Positions 48,724-57,896 of a stretch of DNA of 64,000 nt are shown here, one piece after another; position 1 is the stretch's first letter; every line of letters starts with the position of its first letter. The position numbers and the translations under genes were made by a program. The stretch spans positions 9,148,501-9,212,500 of the forward strand of contig NZ_CP109434.1 in the NCBI RefSeq assembly GCF_036227105.1, read 5' to 3'. A model generated the notes under the pieces. It worked only from the letters and a program-made list of their open reading frames with translations. It ran no database searches and was not told the origin of the DNA. The DNA comes from Amycolatopsis sp. NBC_01488. GTDB lineage: Bacteria; Actinomycetota; Actinomycetes; Mycobacteriales; Pseudonocardiaceae.

Positions 48724-49202
48724 GAGCCCGCCGCCTGCACGCCCGCGATCTTCCAGCCCGAGTCGGCGCGCGAGACGTCCACCGTGAGCCGGTTGAGGCG
48801 AGGCGTGACAGCCGCGCCGCCGGTCGAGACCCGCACGTCCAGGACGGCCAGGAGGCGAGCGGTCCCGTCGGAAACCTCCGTCACCGCCGCCTGCACCAGG
48901 GACGCCGTCGACACCGTGCGTGCCGTGGTGGCGCGGTCGATCTGCACCTGGCGGTCGCCCGAGAGATCCTTGCCGTACTGGCCCGTCGTCGCCGTGATCC
49001 AGCGGTCCACGTCCGCGCCGGCCGAGCGGTAGTCGATCGTGTTCAACGTGACCAGCTCCGGGCCCGCCGCCGCGAGCACCGCGTCCCGCTCGCGGCCACG
49101 CGCCGCGGCATCGTCCGAAGCGGCCCGCCACCACGACCAGCCCGTGAAACCGGCCGCCAGCACCGAAAGCACCGCGGCCACCACCAGGAACCGGACCGTC
49201 AC
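48720..49202 (-). CDS. Mce-associated membrane protein, 160 aa
   Basis: The second Mce-associated protein. It has one N-terminal helix (VRFLVVAAVLSVLAAGFTGW) and a VirB8-like periplasmic domain. LNTIDYRSAGADVDRWITAT and LNRLTVDVSRADSGWKIAGV resemble its neighbour, so the pair arose by duplication. GTG 49202 overlaps the MceF stop in GTGA. It probably forms part of the accessory ring of the Mce transporter. Confidence 0.85.
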   Translation of the reverse strand: MTVRFLVVAAVLSVLAAGFTGWSWWRAASDDAAARGRERDAVLAAAGPELVTLNTIDYRSAGADVDRWITATTGQYGKDLSGDRQVQIDRATTARTVSTASLVQAAVTEVSDGTARLLAVLDVRVSTGGAAVTPRLNRLTVDVSRADSGWKIAGVQAAGS

Positions 49203-50434
49203 GACGCGCCCAGCAGCTTGCCCAGCCCGCCCGCCGACGGCCCGGTCAGCAGGCTCAGCATCCCCGGCAACTGGGCCTGCGCGGGCGCCGTCGCGGTCTG
49301 CGAAGGCGCGGCCGGAATCGCCGGCGGCTTGCCCGCGTAGGGCGCGTTCTGCGCGCCACGCACCCCGGTCGGGCTGCCCGGCGGCTCGGCGCAGTAGGCG
49401 TTCATGTTCACCGGCGCCTCGGTCGTATCGTTCGCCGGACGCTCCTTCGTGCCTTCGTAGCCCTTCGTGCACGAAGCCGGGTCGAAGAAGTTGAAAACCA
49501 CGCCCAGGTGACCCGTGCCGTCCGGGGACGTCGACGGCGAGAACGCCGAAATGATCGGGTACGCCACCAGCAGCTCTTCGATCGAGTCCTTCCGCGACGA
49601 CGTGATCTGCGCGGTCGTCAGCAGGTTCGCGAACAGCACGCCCAGGTCGGTCCCCGACGCCGCGAGCACGTCGCTGATCTGCCGGCTCAGCTGCGGCGCC
49701 TGCGCGATCACCCGCCGCAGGTCCGGATCGGACTTCTTCAGCTGCCCGGCGATCGTCTTCAAGCCGCTCGCGAAGTCGGTGATGTTCGCGGCCTGCCGCT
49801 CCTGCGTGTCCAGCACGATCCTCGAATTCGCGAGCAGCCCCTGCGTCTCCGGCACGTACTGCGCGGCCACCGCGGTCAACGAGCCGGTGCTGTCGAGCAG
49901 CTGCTGCAGCTCCGGGCCCGCGCCGGCGAACGCGTTGTACGTCTCATCGACGACCGTCCGCAGCGAATCCGGGTGCACGCTCGCGACGAGGTCGTCGAGG
50001 TGGGTCAGGACGGTGTCCGGCGACGGCGGCAGCGACGTCTTGTCCGGCGTGATCACCGAGCCGTCGTGCAGGTAGGGACCGCCGTCGTGCTGCGGGAGCA
50101 GGTCGACGAACTGTTCCCCCACCGCCGAGCGGTTCGCCACCTGCGCGTGCGCGTCGGCCGGGATGTCCGGGGCGCCCGCGTCGATGTCGAGCGCGACGTC
50201 GACGCCGTGCTCGGTCAGCGTCATCGACGTGACCCGCCCGACCGTGACCCCGCGGTAGGCGACCTCGGAGTTGACGAAGACGCCGCCGGAGTCGGTCAGC
50301 TGCGCCGTGACGACGTAGCCGCGGTTGCCGAAGAGCCGGTCCAGCCCGGCGTAGCGGCCGCCGGCGTAGACGACCGACACCACCGCGATCACGACGAACG
50401 CGAACAGCTGGACGCGGACCTTGCGCGTGGTCAC
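49199..50434 (-). CDS. mce4F: MceF-type protein
   Basis: A 411-aa Mce-domain protein. A single N-terminal helix (QLFAFVVIAVVSVVYAGGRY) is followed by the Mce domain (VVTAQLTDSGGVFVNSEVAY, GRVTSMTLTE, GEQFVDLLPQ) and a long helical stretch (about residues 130-290). The C-terminal Pro/Ala-rich tail includes TAPAQAQLPGML. In mce4 systems the six Mce proteins form a channel that carries sterols across the envelope. It is the sixth and last mce gene here. Confidence 0.9.
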   Translation of the reverse strand: MTTRKVRVQLFAFVVIAVVSVVYAGGRYAGLDRLFGNRGYVVTAQLTDSGGVFVNSEVAYRGVTVGRVTSMTLTEHGVDVALDIDAGAPDIPADAHAQVANRSAVGEQFVDLLPQHDGGPYLHDGSVITPDKTSLPPSPDTVLTHLDDLVASVHPDSLRTVVDETYNAFAGAGPELQQLLDSTGSLTAVAAQYVPETQGLLANSRIVLDTQERQAANITDFASGLKTIAGQLKKSDPDLRRVIAQAPQLSRQISDVLAASGTDLGVLFANLLTTAQITSSRKDSIEELLVAYPIISAFSPSTSPDGTGHLGVVFNFFDPASCTKGYEGTKERPANDTTEAPVNMNAYCAEPPGSPTGVRGAQNAPYAGKPPAIPAAPSQTATAPAQAQLPGMLSLLTGPSAGGLGKLLGAS

Positions 50435-51594
50435 CGGCCACCTCCGACCAGGCCGAGCAGGCCGCCCAGCAGGCCGGTTCCGGCCGCCTGGCCCGACGAG
50501 CCGAGGTCGGGCAACGGCAGCGGCGGCGCGACCGTCGACGCCGGGCCGCCGATCCCGGACGGCAGCGCGATCGGCGGCTGCGACGAGTTCGTGAAGTTCT
50601 GGATCAGCGTGTCCAGGTCGAGGTTCACGTTCGCCTCGACGTTCGCGTAGTCGCCCTTGATCACGTTGCCCGCGTAGTCCGGGAACGGGTAGGTGAGCAG
50701 GATCTGCAGCGCGTTCGGCAGGTTCGACCCGGCCTCGCCGAGCTTGGTCAACGTGGGCTGCAGCGCCTTGAGGTTCGCGACGAGCTGGTCGCGGCTCTTC
50801 GTCACCGTGTCGGTCGCGACGCCGGAGAGCGAGTTCAACGCGTTCAGCATGCCGACGAGCTGGTCGCGCTGGTCGGTGACGATCTTCAGGCCCGGCGCGA
50901 GGTTGTCGAGCGCGTTCGTGAGATTCTGCGTCTGGCCGGCCAAGGTGTGCGACAGCTTCCCGAGCCCGTCGATCGCGCGCAGGATCTCCGTCCGGTGCCC
51001 ATCGAGCTGGGTCGCCAGATCGTCCACTCGGGACAGCAGCGCGCGGATTTCCGGCTCGTTGCCCGAGAGCGCGTCGTTGAGCTCGTGGCTGATCTTCTGG
51101 ATCTGCTCGACCCCGCCGCCGTTGAGCAGCAGGGAAAGCGCGCCGAGCACCTCCTCGACCTCGGGGTTGCGGTTGGTGCGCCCGAGCGGGATCTGCGCGC
51201 CGTCGGCGAGCTTCCCGGTGGCCGGCTCGGCCGTCGGCACGCTCAGCTCGACGAACTTCTCGCCCAGGAGGCTCGACTGCTTCAGCTCGGCGCGCGCGTT
51301 GGCGGGCAGCGCGATGTCGCCGTTGACCGTCATCGCGACCAGCGCGGACCGCGTGTCCGGCGTCAGGGAGATCTTGTCGACCCGCCCGACCGCGACGTCG
51401 TTGACCTTGACGCTCGACTGCGGCACCAGGTCGAGCACGTCGGTGAACAGCGCGGTGACGTGGTAGGGGTGGTCGCCGACGTCCGCGCCGCCGGGCAGCG
51501 GCATGCCGTAGAGGCCGTTGAACCCGCCGTCGCTGCAGCCGGCGAGCACGAGCACGCCGGCCAGCATCCCGGCGATCCGTTTCCGCCGCCTCAC
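50431..51594 (-). CDS. mce4E: MceE-type lipoprotein
   Basis: A 387-aa Mce protein with a lipoprotein signal, GMLAGVLVLAGCSDGG (Cys19), which distinguishes MceE from its siblings. The Mce domain follows (YHVTALFTDVLDLVPQSSVK, EKFVELSVP) with a coiled helical part around residues 160-300. It anchors in the outer face of the membrane. GTG 51594 overlaps the MceD stop. Its C-terminus is Gly-rich. Confidence 0.92.
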   Translation of the reverse strand: MRRRKRIAGMLAGVLVLAGCSDGGFNGLYGMPLPGGADVGDHPYHVTALFTDVLDLVPQSSVKVNDVAVGRVDKISLTPDTRSALVAMTVNGDIALPANARAELKQSSLLGEKFVELSVPTAEPATGKLADGAQIPLGRTNRNPEVEEVLGALSLLLNGGGVEQIQKISHELNDALSGNEPEIRALLSRVDDLATQLDGHRTEILRAIDGLGKLSHTLAGQTQNLTNALDNLAPGLKIVTDQRDQLVGMLNALNSLSGVATDTVTKSRDQLVANLKALQPTLTKLGEAGSNLPNALQILLTYPFPDYAGNVIKGDYANVEANVNLDLDTLIQNFTNSSQPPIALPSGIGGPASTVAPPLPLPDLGSSGQAAGTGLLGGLLGLVGGGR

Positions 51595-52787
51595 TTCGCA
51601 CCGCCTGACAGCTGCTCCATCACGTCGACGAGCGGGAGCGGCAACGGCGGCAGCGTCCCGTTCTGCAGCGAGTTGAGCACCTGCGGGATGGTCGGCAGCT
51701 TCAGGGCCCCGTCCAGCACCGGCGCGAGCTGCTTGCAGATGTTCCCCAGCGTGTCCGGGACTTCCTTGGGCGTGCCCGCGCTGATCAGCCGGCAGACGGT
51801 GAGGATCGGCGGGTTGGTCAGCTCGTTCAGGTTGTCGCGGACGGCGATCGTGCCGGACGCGGCGTCGTAGGAGTTGATGAAGTTGGTCGCGCCGGTCGGT
51901 GCGATGTCGAGCACCTCGGCGAGCGCGGCGCGCTGGTCGACCAGCACCTTCGACAGCGACGCCAGCTTGTCCACATTGGACTCCAGCGCCGTCTTGTTGT
52001 CGTTGACGAACTGCTGGACGTCGCCGAGCGCGCCGCCGAGGGACTGCAGCGCCGCCCCGACGTCGGAGGAGTCCGCGGCGAGGAACTGGCTGACGTCGGC
52101 GACGCGGCCGTAGAACTCGTTGAGCTGCTGGTCGCTCTGGGCCAGGGCGCCGGTGAAGGAGTTGAGGTTCTGCACGGTCGAGAACAGGTCGTCCTTCGAG
52201 CCGTCGAGGGTCTTCGCGAGGTCGGCGAGCTGCCCGACCGTCGAGTTCAGCGAAGCGCCGTTGCCCTTCAACGTGTTCGCGGCGGTGTCCAGGACGCCGG
52301 ACAGCGCACCGTCCTTGTTGGCACCGTTCGGGCCCAGCGCCGTCGACAGCTTGTCCAGGCTCGCATAGAGGTCGTCCAGCTCCACCGGCGTCGCCGTGCG
52401 ATCCTTCGCGAGCACTGTGCCCGTCGCCAGCGTCGGGCCGGTGTCGTAGGCCGGGGTCAGCTGGACGTACCGGTCGCTGACCAGGCTCGGCGCGACGACG
52501 ACCGCGCCGACGTCGGCCGGCAGCTGCACCCCGTCGTCGACCTGCATGTCGACGCGCACCGCGTCGCCCTGCGGCGTGACGCCGGTGACCTGCCCGACCG
52601 GCACGCCGAGCACCCGCACCGACGAGCCCGCGTACAGCCCGACGGTCTTGCCGAAGTACGCCGACAGCGTCGTGCCGGTGGCGGCGCGGAACACCAGCCA
52701 CAGCCCGGCGGTGACGACCAGCGCGACGATGCAGGCGAACGCCAGCCACGTCACCAGGCTGCGTCCGCGGTAGGTCCGGATGGTCAT
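51591..52787 (-). CDS. mce4D: MceD-type protein
   Basis: A 398-aa Mce protein: N-terminal helix VTWLAFACIVALVVTAGLWL, Mce domain (LSAYFGKTVGLYAGSSVRVL, DRYVQLTPAY), and a long coiled region (LYASLDKLSTALGPNGANKD and on) of about 200 residues. The C-terminal part includes Cys in VCRLIS and ICKQLAP. ATG 52787 overlaps the MceC stop (ATGA). The fourth Mce subunit. Confidence 0.9.
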   Translation of the reverse strand: MTIRTYRGRSLVTWLAFACIVALVVTAGLWLVFRAATGTTLSAYFGKTVGLYAGSSVRVLGVPVGQVTGVTPQGDAVRVDMQVDDGVQLPADVGAVVVAPSLVSDRYVQLTPAYDTGPTLATGTVLAKDRTATPVELDDLYASLDKLSTALGPNGANKDGALSGVLDTAANTLKGNGASLNSTVGQLADLAKTLDGSKDDLFSTVQNLNSFTGALAQSDQQLNEFYGRVADVSQFLAADSSDVGAALQSLGGALGDVQQFVNDNKTALESNVDKLASLSKVLVDQRAALAEVLDIAPTGATNFINSYDAASGTIAVRDNLNELTNPPILTVCRLISAGTPKEVPDTLGNICKQLAPVLDGALKLPTIPQVLNSLQNGTLPPLPLPLVDVMEQLSGGAK

Positions 52788-53815
52788 CGGCCGCCCACCC
52801 CCTGGTTCGGCGCCGCGATCGGCGGGGTGCAGCCCTCCGGGTTGATGTGCAGCCCGGCGGCGGTGATCGTCGGCGGCAGCAACCCGCACAGATAGCCTTC
52901 GAACCAGCGGCCGTTCCCGGTGGCGTTCGCGCCGACGCGGGCGAACGGCGCCATCAGCTTGAGGCTCTGGTCGAGGTTGCCCTGGTTGCGCTGCAGGATG
53001 TCGGTCACCTTCCCGAGCTTGTCCAGCGTCGGCTTCAGCTGCGCGCGGTTGTCCGAGACGAGCCCGGACAGCTGCTGCGAGAGCTGCTGGGTGCCGGTGA
53101 GCAGCGCGTGGATCGCGGTCTTGCGGTTCTGCAGCTCGGTGAGCAGCAGATTGCCGTCGCTGATCACGCGCTGCAGCTGCGCGTTGCGGTCGGACAGCGT
53201 CTTCGAGACCTGGCTGGTGTTGGCCAGCAGCGTGTGGAGATCGTTGTCGCGGGAGGACACGGTCTTGGCCAGCGACGAAAGTCCGGTGAGCGTGTCCTTG
53301 AGGTACTGCGGGCTGTCCTTGAGGCTGTCGGACAATGCGGTGAAACTGTCCGCGAGCTGTTTCGTGTCGATGTCGCCGACGGTCGTCGACAGCTGCTCGA
53401 AGGCGTCCTGCAGCTGGAACGGCGTGCGCGTGCGGGCCTGCGGGATCGTCGCGTCCGGTTCCTGAGCGCCGCCGCCCTTCGGGTCGAGCGCGAGGTACTT
53501 CTCCCCCAGCAGCGTCTTGATCTCGATGGACGCCGTCGTCGCCTCCCCGACCCGGACGTCCTTGACCCGGAAGCGAACGAGTACCTGCTTGCCGGCCAGC
53601 GTCACCGAGGACACCGTGCCGACCTTGACGCCGGCGACCTCTACCTCGTTGTCCGGCGCCAGTCCGGCGGACTCGCCGAAGTAGGCGGAGTACGTCGTGC
53701 CGTTGCCGAAGAAGGGGAGCTGGTCGGAGAAGTACGTCGTGGCCGTGACGAGCACGATCAGCACGAGCGCGACCGCGCCGACCGCGGCCTGGTTGCGTTC
53801 CTTCAACGGTTTCAC
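52784..53815 (-). CDS. mce4C: MceC-type protein
   Basis: A 343-aa Mce protein. The N-terminal helix is AAVGAVALVLIVLVTATTYF; the Mce domain is TTYSAYFGESAGLAPDNEVE and GEKYLALDPKG; the coiled region follows (DSFTALSDSLKDSPQYLKDT). The C-terminus carries GYLCGLLPPT, a common ending in MceB/C. I chose GTG 53815 because it overlaps the MceB stop in GTGA like all its neighbours; a GTG three codons upstream is possible. Confidence 0.88.
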   Translation of the reverse strand: MKPLKERNQAAVGAVALVLIVLVTATTYFSDQLPFFGNGTTYSAYFGESAGLAPDNEVEVAGVKVGTVSSVTLAGKQVLVRFRVKDVRVGEATTASIEIKTLLGEKYLALDPKGGGAQEPDATIPQARTRTPFQLQDAFEQLSTTVGDIDTKQLADSFTALSDSLKDSPQYLKDTLTGLSSLAKTVSSRDNDLHTLLANTSQVSKTLSDRNAQLQRVISDGNLLLTELQNRKTAIHALLTGTQQLSQQLSGLVSDNRAQLKPTLDKLGKVTDILQRNQGNLDQSLKLMAPFARVGANATGNGRWFEGYLCGLLPPTITAAGLHINPEGCTPPIAAPNQGVGGR

Positions 53816-54849
53816 GGGCCACACCTTTCGGCGCGCTGGGTGCCGGGGATCGGGATGATCGGCAGCGTGATGTCGAGCGAGGAAATGCCGATGGTGCCGG
53901 TGATCCCGCACAGGTAGTAGTTGAACCAGCTGCCGTAGCTCAGGGTCCGGGTGAACTTCTCCAGGTTGCCCGGGAGGACTTCGAGCAGGTGGTTGAGCAG
54001 CACGCCGGAGTCGCCGAGGTTCTGTGACAGCACGCCGAGCTGCGCGACGTCGTCCTTCAGCGCCGGGCGCGCGTCGGCGAGCAGGCCCGTCGTGGACACC
54101 GCGAGGTCGCCGAGGGCGCTGACGGCGTCGCCGATCGGCTTGCGCTGCTCGGCCAGCCCGCTGACCAGCTTCTGCGTCTGCTCGATGAGGTCGCCGAGCT
54201 GCGGGCCGTGGGCGTTGACCGTGCCGAGCACGGTGTTGAGGTTCGCGATGACCTGCCCGATCACCTGGTCCTTGCTCGCGATCGCCGTGGTGAGCGACGC
54301 GGTGTGCTGCAGGAGGCTGGTGATCGTGCCGCCCTCGCCCTGGAAGACGCTGATGATCTCGGCCGAAAGCTGGTTGACGTCCTTGGGGCTCAACGCCTTG
54401 AAGAGCGGTTTGAAGCCGTTGAACAGCACGGTGAGGTTCAACGCGGGCTTGGTGCGCTCGGGCGGGATCGTGCCGCCGTCCGCCAGCGCCTTGTCGCCGG
54501 GGACGTCGGTGCCGAGCGCGAGGTAGCGCTGGCCGACGAGGTTGCGGTACTTGATCGTCGCGGTCACCGTCTCGGGCAGCCGGTAGGCGTGCTCGACGTC
54601 GAACCGCACCTCGGCGAAGTTCCGGTCGCCTTCGACGACCCCGATGGAGTCGACCTGGCCGACCTTGACCCCGGCGATGCGGACGTCGTCGCCTTCCTTG
54701 AGCCCGGACGCGTCGGTGAACTTCGCCAGGTAGCCGGACGTCTGACCGAAGTCGGTGTTCGCGATGGTGGCCGCGAGGACGCCGGTGAGCAGCACGGTGA
54801 CGAAGGCGAACACCACGAGCTTGACCAGCGACGGCACGAAGCTCCTCAC
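53812..54849 (-). CDS. mce4B: MceB-type protein
   Basis: A 345-aa Mce protein. The N-terminal helix is LVKLVVFAFVTVLLTGVLAA; the Mce domain includes YLAKFTDASGLKEGDDVRIA, GVKVGQVDSI and RNLVGQRYLALG. A helical region follows, and the C-terminal GSWFNYYLCGITGTIG contains the conserved Cys of this subunit. GTG 54849 overlaps the MceA stop. Confidence 0.92.
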   Translation of the reverse strand: MRSFVPSLVKLVVFAFVTVLLTGVLAATIANTDFGQTSGYLAKFTDASGLKEGDDVRIAGVKVGQVDSIGVVEGDRNFAEVRFDVEHAYRLPETVTATIKYRNLVGQRYLALGTDVPGDKALADGGTIPPERTKPALNLTVLFNGFKPLFKALSPKDVNQLSAEIISVFQGEGGTITSLLQHTASLTTAIASKDQVIGQVIANLNTVLGTVNAHGPQLGDLIEQTQKLVSGLAEQRKPIGDAVSALGDLAVSTTGLLADARPALKDDVAQLGVLSQNLGDSGVLLNHLLEVLPGNLEKFTRTLSYGSWFNYYLCGITGTIGISSLDITLPIIPIPGTQRAERCGP

Positions 54850-56171
54850 TTCAGCTCCACCTCCGCCCCGCGGTAGAGCGGCCCGACGAGCAGGCCCGCC
54901 CAGCCCGGCACGTCGCCGGGCGACGTCCCGAGCGCGGGCGAGGCGAGCAGGTCGATCAGGTCGTTTTCGTAGGCCGAGCCGACGATCGTGCCGTTCCCGC
55001 CGACGGCACCGCCGCCCACACCGGGCAGCTTTTCGGGTGGGTTCTTCGGCGGCGCGGGCTTGCTGGAGCCGTCCTTGATCGCGCCGTCCGGCGGGTACTG
55101 CGGCCAGCGGCCGGGCTTCGGGACCTGCGGGTAGCACCGCGGGCCGCGCTTGTCCTCGTACTTCGGCTCGTCGACGCCGGGCAGGTACTTGCCGCGGCTC
55201 GCGGCGAACTCGATCGTGACCCGGCTGACCTCGGGGTGCGCGGTGCCCTTGCCGAAGGCCAGTTCGGCCGGGGCGACCTCGCCGGCGAGCTGTTCGAGCA
55301 GGCACGGGTATTCGGGCGCGTACTTGGCGAGGACGTCCAGCGTCGGCTGGACCGCCGTGGTGAGCCGGATCAGGTTGTCCTCGTTGACCTGCAGGAAGTT
55401 CGTCAGGTCCACCGAAGCCGCGGTGACGGTCGCGTAGAGGTCGCTCAGCCGGGCTCGCTGGTCGACGATCGTCCGGCTCGTCGTCGTCAGGTCGGACAGC
55501 GCCTGCAGCAGATCGGGCGCAGCCTTGTCGTAGGTGTTCGCGACGTTCGCGAGCCCGGTGATGTCGGCCTTGACGTCCGGCAGGGACGGGTTGAGCTTGC
55601 CGAGGTAGTCGCTCAGCTGCACAAGCGTCTGGCCGAGCTGCTTGCCCCGGCCTTCGAGCGCGGTCGACACCGCGGTGAGCGTGCTCGACAGCTTCTCGGG
55701 CTGCACCGCCTGCAGGAGCGGCATCACGTCGTCGAGAACCTTCTGCAGCTCGATCGCCGCGCTGCTGCGGTCCTGCGGGATGACGTCGCCGGCCTTGATC
55801 GGGCCTGCCGAAGTCTCGGGGAGCTGCAGGGCGACGTACCGCTCGCCGAACAGCGTCTTCGGCAGCAGCCGCGCGGACACGTTCCGCGGGATGACGTGCG
55901 TCTTGTCCGGGTCGAGGGCCAGCTCCAGCTCGGCGTGGTCGCCCCTCGCCGACACCGACCGGATCTCGCCGACGAGCATGCCGCGGACCTTGACGTCGCC
56001 GCCGGTGCGCAGCTGGCTGCCGACGCGGTCGGTCTCCAGCTTCACCAGCGTCACCGGTGTGAACGCCTTGTTGTAGACGGCGAGCGTGCCCGCGATGAAC
56101 AACGCGGCCACGAGCAGGAAGGCCAGCCCCAGCACCTGGTACCGGAGCCGCTGCCACAGCTCGCGCCTCAT
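54846..56171 (-). CDS. mce4A: MceA-type protein
   Basis: A 441-aa Mce protein, the first of the six. The N-terminal helix LGLAFLLVAALFIAGTLAVY leads into the Mce domain (VKLETDRVGSQLRTGGDVKV, FGERYVALQLP). A coiled part follows. The C-terminal region is Pro/Gly-rich (KPAPPKNPPEKLPG) with a Cys in RGPRCYPQVP. ATG 56171 overlaps the YrbE-B stop (ATGA). In mce4 systems MceA helps bind the sterol. Confidence 0.92.
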   Translation of the reverse strand: MRRELWQRLRYQVLGLAFLLVAALFIAGTLAVYNKAFTPVTLVKLETDRVGSQLRTGGDVKVRGMLVGEIRSVSARGDHAELELALDPDKTHVIPRNVSARLLPKTLFGERYVALQLPETSAGPIKAGDVIPQDRSSAAIELQKVLDDVMPLLQAVQPEKLSSTLTAVSTALEGRGKQLGQTLVQLSDYLGKLNPSLPDVKADITGLANVANTYDKAAPDLLQALSDLTTTSRTIVDQRARLSDLYATVTAASVDLTNFLQVNEDNLIRLTTAVQPTLDVLAKYAPEYPCLLEQLAGEVAPAELAFGKGTAHPEVSRVTIEFAASRGKYLPGVDEPKYEDKRGPRCYPQVPKPGRWPQYPPDGAIKDGSSKPAPPKNPPEKLPGVGGGAVGGNGTIVGSAYENDLIDLLASPALGTSPGDVPGWAGLLVGPLYRGAEVELK

Positions 56172-57019
56172 CCGGAGATCCTCACCGTGGTGTTCGCGCC
56201 CCAGATCGCCAGGCTGAGGAAGAAGTCCAGCACCGAGATCAGCACGATCGACGTCCGCACCGCGCGGCCGACCGCGACGCCGACCCCGGCCGGGCCGCCG
56301 CTGGCGTGGAAGCCGTAATAACAATGGGACAGGATCACGAGCACGCTGAACACGAGCACCTTCCCGAACGACCAGAGGACGTCGCCGGGTGGCAAGAAGA
56401 GCGTGAAGTAGTGGTCGTAGGTGCCCGCGGACTGGCCGTAGAGCCAGATGGTGATCTGCCGCGACGCGAGGTAGCTCGAGAGCAGGCCGACCGCGTACAG
56501 CGGGATCACCGCGGCGACGCCGGCGAGCACCCGCGTCGTCACCAGGTACGGCATGCTCGGCACGCCCATGACTTCGAGCGCGTCGATCTCCTCGGAGATC
56601 CGCATCGCGCCGAGCTGGGCGGTGAAGCCGCAGCCGACCGTCGCGGACAGCGCGAGCCCGGCCGACAGCGGCGCGACCTCACGCGTGTTGAAGTAGGCGG
56701 AGATGAACCCGGTGAGCGCGGCCGTGCCGAGCTGGTTCAGCGCGGAATAGCCCTGGAGACCGACGATGAGGCCGGTGAACAGCGTCATCCCGATCATCAC
56801 GCCGAGCGTGCCGCCGATGACGGCGAGGCCGCCGGTGCCGAAGCAGACTTCGGTGAGCAGCCGCAGCGTTTCCCGGCTGTAGCGGCGGATCGTGCGCGGC
56901 GACCAGGCGAGCGCCTTCCCGGCGAACGCGAGCTGCTTGCCGAGGCCTTCCAGGCTCTGCCCCGGACGCGCGAGGTACTCGAGCGTCCGGTCGGTGGTGT
57001 CGAGGGGTTCGGCCGTCAT
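56168..57019 (-). CDS. yrbE4B: YrbE-type Mce permease B
   Basis: A 283-aa integral membrane permease of the MlaE/YrbE family with about five to six helices: GGTLGVMIGMTLFTGLIVGL, ISEEIDALEVMGVPSMPYLV (the EQ-like loop that contacts the ATPase) and VLVILSHCYYGFHASGGPAG. It forms the membrane pore with YrbE-A and is driven by an MceG/MlaF-type ATPase that is not encoded here. ATG 57019 overlaps the YrbE-A stop (TGATG). Confidence 0.92.
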   Translation of the reverse strand: MTAEPLDTTDRTLEYLARPGQSLEGLGKQLAFAGKALAWSPRTIRRYSRETLRLLTEVCFGTGGLAVIGGTLGVMIGMTLFTGLIVGLQGYSALNQLGTAALTGFISAYFNTREVAPLSAGLALSATVGCGFTAQLGAMRISEEIDALEVMGVPSMPYLVTTRVLAGVAAVIPLYAVGLLSSYLASRQITIWLYGQSAGTYDHYFTLFLPPGDVLWSFGKVLVFSVLVILSHCYYGFHASGGPAGVGVAVGRAVRTSIVLISVLDFFLSLAIWGANTTVRISG

Positions 57020-57807
57020 CACATCGCCTTCGGCGGGACGATCCGCAGGTAGATCGCGGTGAGCACGACGTTGATGAGGAACAGCAGCAGGAACGTGATG
57101 ACGACGGCCTGGTTGACGGCGTCGCCGACGCCCTTCGGCCCGGGCGGCGGGTTCAGCCCGCGGAACGCGGCGACGACCCCGGCGACGAAGCCGTACAGCA
57201 GCGCCTTGATCTCGCTGACCCAGAGGTCCGGCACCTGGGCGAGGGCGTTGAAGCTGGCCAGGTACGCGCCGGGCGTGCCGCCTTGGAGGACGACGTTGAA
57301 GAAGTAGCCGCCGAGCACGCCGACCACGCTGACCAAGCCGTTGAGCAGCACCGAAACGACCATCGCGGCGAGCACGCGGGGCACGATGAGGCGCTGGATC
57401 GGGTTGACGCCGAGGACCTCCATGGCGTCGATCTCTTCGCGGATCTTGCGCGCGCCGATGTCCGCGCAGACCGCACTGCCGCCGGCGCCCGCGACGAGCA
57501 ACGCCGTGATCAGCGGGCTGGCCTGCTGCACGATGGCCAGCGCCGACGCCGCCCCGGTGAACGACTGCGCGCCGATCTGCGCGGTCAGCGAGCCGAGCTG
57601 CAGCGCGATCACCGCGCCGAACGGGATGGCGACCAGCGCGGTCGGCAGGATCGTGACGCTCGCGAAGAACCAGCACTGCTGGATCCACTCGCGGGTCTGG
57701 AAGGGGCGCTTGAAGATCGCGCGCAGGACCTCCCAGGAGAGCGTCGCGAGGCGGCCGACCTGGGTCAGGGCCGCGGTTCCCGGGAGCGTGCCCGTGCTCT
57801 CGCTCAC
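57019..57807 (-). CDS. yrbE4A: YrbE-type Mce permease A
   Basis: A 262-aa MlaE-family permease. Helices are clear at FFASVTILPTALVAIPFGAV, QQASPLITALLVAGAGGSAV and near the C-terminus (FLLLFLINVVLTAIYLRIV). The ATPase-contact loop is ARKIREEIDAMEVLGVNPIQ. It is the first gene of the mce operon. I chose GTG 57807, four bases after GGGAGG; a GTG one codon before is too close to the site. An 89-bp gap separates it from the SDR gene upstream. Confidence 0.9.
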   Translation of the reverse strand: MSESTGTLPGTAALTQVGRLATLSWEVLRAIFKRPFQTREWIQQCWFFASVTILPTALVAIPFGAVIALQLGSLTAQIGAQSFTGAASALAIVQQASPLITALLVAGAGGSAVCADIGARKIREEIDAMEVLGVNPIQRLIVPRVLAAMVVSVLLNGLVSVVGVLGGYFFNVVLQGGTPGAYLASFNALAQVPDLWVSEIKALLYGFVAGVVAAFRGLNPPPGPKGVGDAVNQAVVITFLLLFLINVVLTAIYLRIVPPKAM

Positions 57808-57868
57808 CACACCTCCCAGTACTAGTCAGTCACCCCCGAGTCTTCTCCACACCCGGTGCCCAGTTTTC

Positions 57869-57883
57869 GTTAGCGGTGTTCAC
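57869..57883 (+). repeat. 15-bp repeat, copy 1 (upstream of yrbE4A)
   Basis: GTTAGCGGTGTTCAC occurs here and, inverted, at 59582-59596. In this copy it continues as TAACGGTGTTGAC, giving a direct near-repeat, and GTTAG-9-CTAAC forms a dyad. It lies about 65 bp before the yrbE4A start, in the right place for an operator of the mce operon. Confidence 0.6.
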
Positions 57884-57896
57884 TAACGGTGTTGAC

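Noticed and set aside
49199..56157. Very long minus-strand frames that seem to fuse adjacent mce genes
   Set aside because: Each mce gene has its own start in a GTGA or ATGA overlap with the previous stop. The extensions are shadows of the neighbouring gene in another frame.
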